Assembly: GCA_003508835.1 (NCBI GenBank)
Contig: PUFA01000165.1
Coordinates: 2,385,001 to 2,449,000, forward strand
Direction: 5' to 3'
Origin: Eonycteris spelaea
Lineage: Eukaryota > Chordata > Mammalia > Chiroptera > Pteropodidae
Length of the DNA: 64,000 nucleotides
The translations under genes and the position numbers were made by a program. Under the pieces are notes generated by a model. The model was not told the origin of the DNA. It was given only the letters and a program-made list of their open reading frames with translations, and did not search any database. Of this stretch, positions 60,480 to 64,000 are shown piece after piece (the stretch's first letter is position 1; each line of letters opens with the position of its first letter).

Positions 60480-61688
60480 ATCAGGTAAGAAAGGATCTAT
60501 AAAGCATAATTTGAGAGAGACATTTCATTAATTAGGAAGGAAGTCAACAGGAATAAATGGGGCACAATTGTATACTCTTTGTTTGGAGGTTTTAGTTGCT
60601 AAACACAAGTCACATTCCATAAAGTATTGGGATACAAAGCTACAAGGAATTGCTCTATCAGTTCTATTTTGAAACCCTCACAGCTTGACTGAAGGAAATT
60701 TTTAATGACTACCTATCTGCAGAAATAACTGTTCAGTACCACTCAATCACCTTTATCTCTTCCATCTTATTTCTATTTTTTTCTACTACCAAGAACAGAT
60801 CTCCTGGTAACAATGATGACACAGCATCTTCTGAAAGACTGCCCATTGTACCTGGCGCACAAGGATGCCCTGTAACATTGAGAAGGAAAATGCAGACAAG
60901 ACCAAAATGACCTCAGGTAAACTTAATTTGAGCTCATGCCAACATTATTTAAATACTGTTCAGATGCTTATACAAATATCCAGAGGGAAAAATTAATGTT
61001 TTTAAAAATTGTTTAGAAATATCTGTCCTGAGAATAAAAACAGGATTTACAAAGAGACACTCCAAATTCTAAATTTTTAAGCAATTGAAGGGAGAGCACA
61101 TGAAATAATAGTTTGGCCTTTCATTTAATATAATAATCAATACAACACATTAATTCCCTAGCTTGAGCTCTTTGATATTCTCTTACAGTTCACTTCAAAA
61201 GAAATATTACTACTGCATTAAAGATGATCCAGAGGCTATTTCTTTGTTATCTATAAATGGCAATGAGGTATTTGTAATAAGCAAACCACAACCTACAACA
61301 TAAAACAAGTTCATGATATAACACAAAGTTGGGAAGGGAAATGCTGAGATTATTCTACTTCAAAGGCAATCCTTCAAATGACAAATTTCATAAAAATGCC
61401 ATTTACTTTCCTTATCTAGGTAGACAAGCAGGAAAAGATAATGTTGCTGCCATAAGGAGGGTGCAAAGTTACGATATGACTTCACAAAAAATAAAATCTA
61501 CTTTAGGACTTTAAATTTGTGGGGTTTTCTCCCAATTTAGCGGTTATCTCCTAACTCGCTTAAAAAGAAAAATGTGGATTTCTCTTTCACTGTAATATCT
61601 TTTTCGAAGGTTCAGACCGAAAAGCAAATAAGCACACAGGATGTCTCTGCCATCTTCTTAAGGGTATTAAGAATTGAAGCAAGAGAAT
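60480..61688. other. Unassigned intronic sequence
   Basis: No gene or confident repeat recognised. Confidence 0.45.
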
Positions 61689-61716
61689 AAACTGATGTCA
61701 TCTAAGACATCAGTTT
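61689..61716. repeat. Perfect 11-bp inverted repeat
   Basis: Arms aaactgatgtc (61689-61699) and gacatcagttt (61706-61716) with a 6-base loop atctaa. Confidence 0.85.
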
Positions 61717-61891
61717 CTTTCTTCTTCCAAGCATGAGGTAAAATGTTAAAATACGTTAAAGCCACAAGATATTCAGCTACTAGAAGTGACCCCCCACAGA
61801 CCACATTAGTTGAGGTCCTGGCTGCTAAGGAAGGTAAATCAATCCTTCCCAAGCTTCTATCCCTGAATAAGATATCAGGATATCAACAACT

Positions 61892-61892
<1 letters not shown>

Positions 61893-61923
<31 letters not shown>
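61893..61923 (+). repeat. Poly-A, 31 bases uninterrupted
   Basis: Longest pure A-run in the window. No recognised SINE or processed pseudogene body precedes it. Confidence 0.9.
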
Positions 61924-61925
<2 letters not shown>

Positions 61926-62319
61926 ATCCAAATCCTTTATGGTCCAAGGGGAAAATGTAAAAATGGGATAGAAGTAATGAAGAAAGGGATACTTTATCAG
62001 CTAGGCTTTGTAGTTTATGTATGTAAATTAAACATTTGTATTCAAAAACTAAGCTGAAGGCAGCACGATAGACTGTTTCTTGTGGACAACACGTTATGGT
62101 GGAAGGTGGTATAGAAGTCAAGAAATTGAGGTATGAACACTCCAATTTGCACAAGATGTGGTAAGGGTCTAAGGCAGTGTTTCACTTGTGGACAGCAAAC
62201 CTGTGAACGGCCACTGTTTTACATATGAGTGAATAGCTGATATATTGCTCCTACAGATATAAACTTAGCTCCATCTTTCAACTGAAGACACATACTGTGG
62301 TGGTACAATGTAGACACAC

Positions 62320-62505
62320 ACATACACACACATACCCCACAGTGTATTCATCTTGTAGCTTTTACCTTGGGCAACTTGTACAATTTCTGAGTCTCAATAT
62401 CTGCATCTGTAAAATGGGGGTAATATTACCTATTAAATAGGTTAATGAGACAACTAAATGAGGTAAGGTGTGTAAAGTACTTAACACACTGCCTAGAAAA
62501 AAAAA
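62320..62505 (+). repeat. MIR SINE, plus orientation
   Basis: ttaccttgggcaacttgtac, tctgcatctgtaaaatgggg, gtaatattacctattaaata, acttaacacactgcctag. Confidence 0.75.
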
Positions 62506-62524
62506 GCAATCAATCAATATTATG

Positions 62525-63230
62525 CAGGAACAAGGACTCTATTTCAGAATACCATAGGGTATGAAAAGTCAGTCCTTGGAGGCTCAAAGAACTTCAAGTT
62601 GTAGGGCAGATAAAATTTATGATTTGGAAACAACAGTGAAGATACTTTTGAAATGTGATTTCTAAAGAGAAGGTACAGATTCCAAATATATACAAACTCA
62701 GAAAATGTCTAGAGAAATTCATGAATAATTTGTTCACAATGAATAACTAAAAACTAAGATGTTGGTGATAATCAGTAACTTCTCCTGACGTTGGACTGCC
62801 AAAAACGCCTTTTCAATGGTGTCTTAGCTACAGACAAAACATTCTAGCCTAGAAAGCCTTCTGCTCTCATTCTACAAATTGTGTTTTTAATTTGTATTTT
62901 TACTACATATGCACATCCAAAAATCAAGCAGAAAATCATGTATTTAAATAAGCAAAACTTTTTAACAACTTTGTGTTAAATAGATTACCTTATGTTAAAT
63001 TTATGTTAATAATCAAAATTTCCCAAACCTCTAAAGCATCTCAATACTCACTCTTATACTAATGACATCCTGTTTCAGTTATGCTAAGCAGACAGGATTT
63101 AAAATGAGAAAAATAATATTTGCACAGAAATCCTTCCTCTCTGTTGATTAAATCCAATCAATCATAATAAACTCAATACACATTAGCATTCTGTATTTCA
63201 TTTACACTCTAGGGAGTCTTGGCTATAATC
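62525..63230. other. Unassigned AT-rich sequence
   Basis: No gene or confident repeat recognised. Confidence 0.45.
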
Positions 63231-63232
63231 TA

Positions 63233-63233
63233 A

Positions 63234-63300
<67 letters not shown>

Positions 63301-63312
63301 CATATATATATT
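63233..63312 (+). repeat. TG/TA microsatellite with (TA)27 core
   Basis: Short TG run, then 27 uninterrupted TA units (63243-63296), then catacatatatata. Confidence 0.95.
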
Positions 63313-63479
63313 GATAGTAAAACATTAAAATAAAATAATCAATATTTTAAATTAATAGCCTGTTTAATTTCAAGCTATACTGCCATGAAGTGACAAAAAA
63401 GAAAAATAAATCTTTGCTTAAAAATATTGCCATGTGTCCTTTTAAAAAAAGTGCCTAATTACAACCAAAATTACTCTAC

Positions 63480-64000
63480 CCAACAAAGCTATCATTTAGA
63501 ATAAAAGGACAGATAAAGAATTTCCCAAACAAGAAGAAGCTAAAGGAGTTCATCACCTTCAAGCCAGTATTACGGAAATGTTGAAGGGACTTCTTTAAGA
63601 AAAAAATGTATATCCAAATATACAAATAAAGAATGACAACTCTATATCTATCAACAAGTACTTCAAATGAAAAAAGAATTAAATGTCCAATCAAAGACAG
63701 GGTGGGTGAATAAATAAGAGAACAAGATCCTACATATGCTGCCTATAAGAGACTCACTTCAAATTAAAAGACACACACAGACTGAAAGTAAAGAGATAGA
63801 AAAAAATATTTCATGATGGACCTAGAGGGTATTGTGCTGAGTGGAGTAAGTCAGTTAAAAAAAAGACAAATGCCATAAGATTTCACACACCTGTGGAATC
63901 TAAAGAACAAAATAAACAACAACAACAAACAAACTCATAGGTATAGGGAACATTTGAGGGTTCCCAGATGGGAGGGGGTTGGGGCAGTTGGTGAAAAGTG
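63480..64000 (+). mobile_element. L1 retrotransposon with internal deletion, cut by window edge
   Basis: 63520-63815 matches an L1 internal segment (caagatcctacatatgctgc, ctataagagactcacttcaa, gacacacacagactgaaagt). At about 63818 it switches to the L1 3' region (gacctagagggtattgtgct, gagtggagtaagtcag, ccataagatttcacac, gtggaatctaaagaac) and continues past 64000. The 3' part is relatively well conserved and of laurasiatherian type. Confidence 0.85.

Larger units (their letters stand above)
55458..64000 (-). other. MITF: Region upstream of exon 1H; intron for transcripts starting further upstream
   Basis: For MITF-H this is 5' flank. For isoforms whose first exon lies beyond the right window edge (e.g. 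1A) it is intron. No other coding first exon was recognised here. Contents are L2 and MIR fragments, a GGAA microsatellite, a long poly-A, a TA microsatellite and an L1 copy at the right edge. Confidence 0.75.

Noticed and set aside
1..64000. CRISPR arrays, bacterial operons, phage or toxin genes
   Set aside because: Sequence is mammalian intron and repeat DNA; no spaced direct repeats or compact gene arrays are present.

Overview
This window is placental-mammal nuclear DNA: AT-rich, intron-scale spacing, ancient MIR, L2 and hAT (MER5A/MER20-type) repeats throughout, and truncated L1 copies. The L1 3' ends look like those of laurasiatherian mammals. No Alu, B1/B2, carnivore SINEC, ruminant Bov-tA or equine ERE copy was recognised, so the species is left open; a bat is one possibility. 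Almost all of the short ORFs are chance readings of intronic or repeat DNA.

One protein-coding gene is supported: MITF (melanocyte-inducing/microphthalmia-associated transcription factor, MiT/TFE bHLH-zip family), transcribed on the minus strand. Two of its coding exons are present. Exon 1H (coding part 55457 to 55402) is the isoform-specific first exon of MITF-H and gives the N-terminus MEALRVQMFMPCAFESLYL after splicing. Exon 1B, part B1b (43969 to 43720), is shared by the long isoforms (A, H, D and others) and carries the Rag-GTPase-binding N-terminal segment. The two exons join in phase (CT|C), and exon 1B ends on a codon boundary with a good donor. Exon 2, the bHLH-zip exons and the melanocyte exon 1M were not seen and must lie beyond the left edge. 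The upstream exons (1A and others) must lie beyond the right edge.

Layout, left to right: 1-43719 is the intron downstream of exon 1B, holding repeats plus several repeat-free, motif-rich stretches (about 2.9-3.3, 13.9-14.5, 34.6-35.3 and 38.1-39.0 kb) that are candidate enhancers. Exon 1B follows at 43.7-44.0 kb. The 1H-1B intron spans 44.0-55.4 kb, with candidate regulatory or alternative first-exon DNA at 47.0-47.2 and 48.0-48.2 kb. Exon 1H and its putative promoter lie at 55.4-55.8 kb. The rest, to 64 kb, is upstream of 1H and intronic for transcripts starting at 1A.

Functionally the window is the alternative-promoter region that decides whether MITF carries the nutrient-sensing (Rag/mTORC1-linked) N-terminus. 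No new protein system was found. The most worthwhile leads are non-coding: motif clusters near the 1H and 1B exons, a SOX-motif region at 2.9-3.3 kb, and a few well-formed hairpins.
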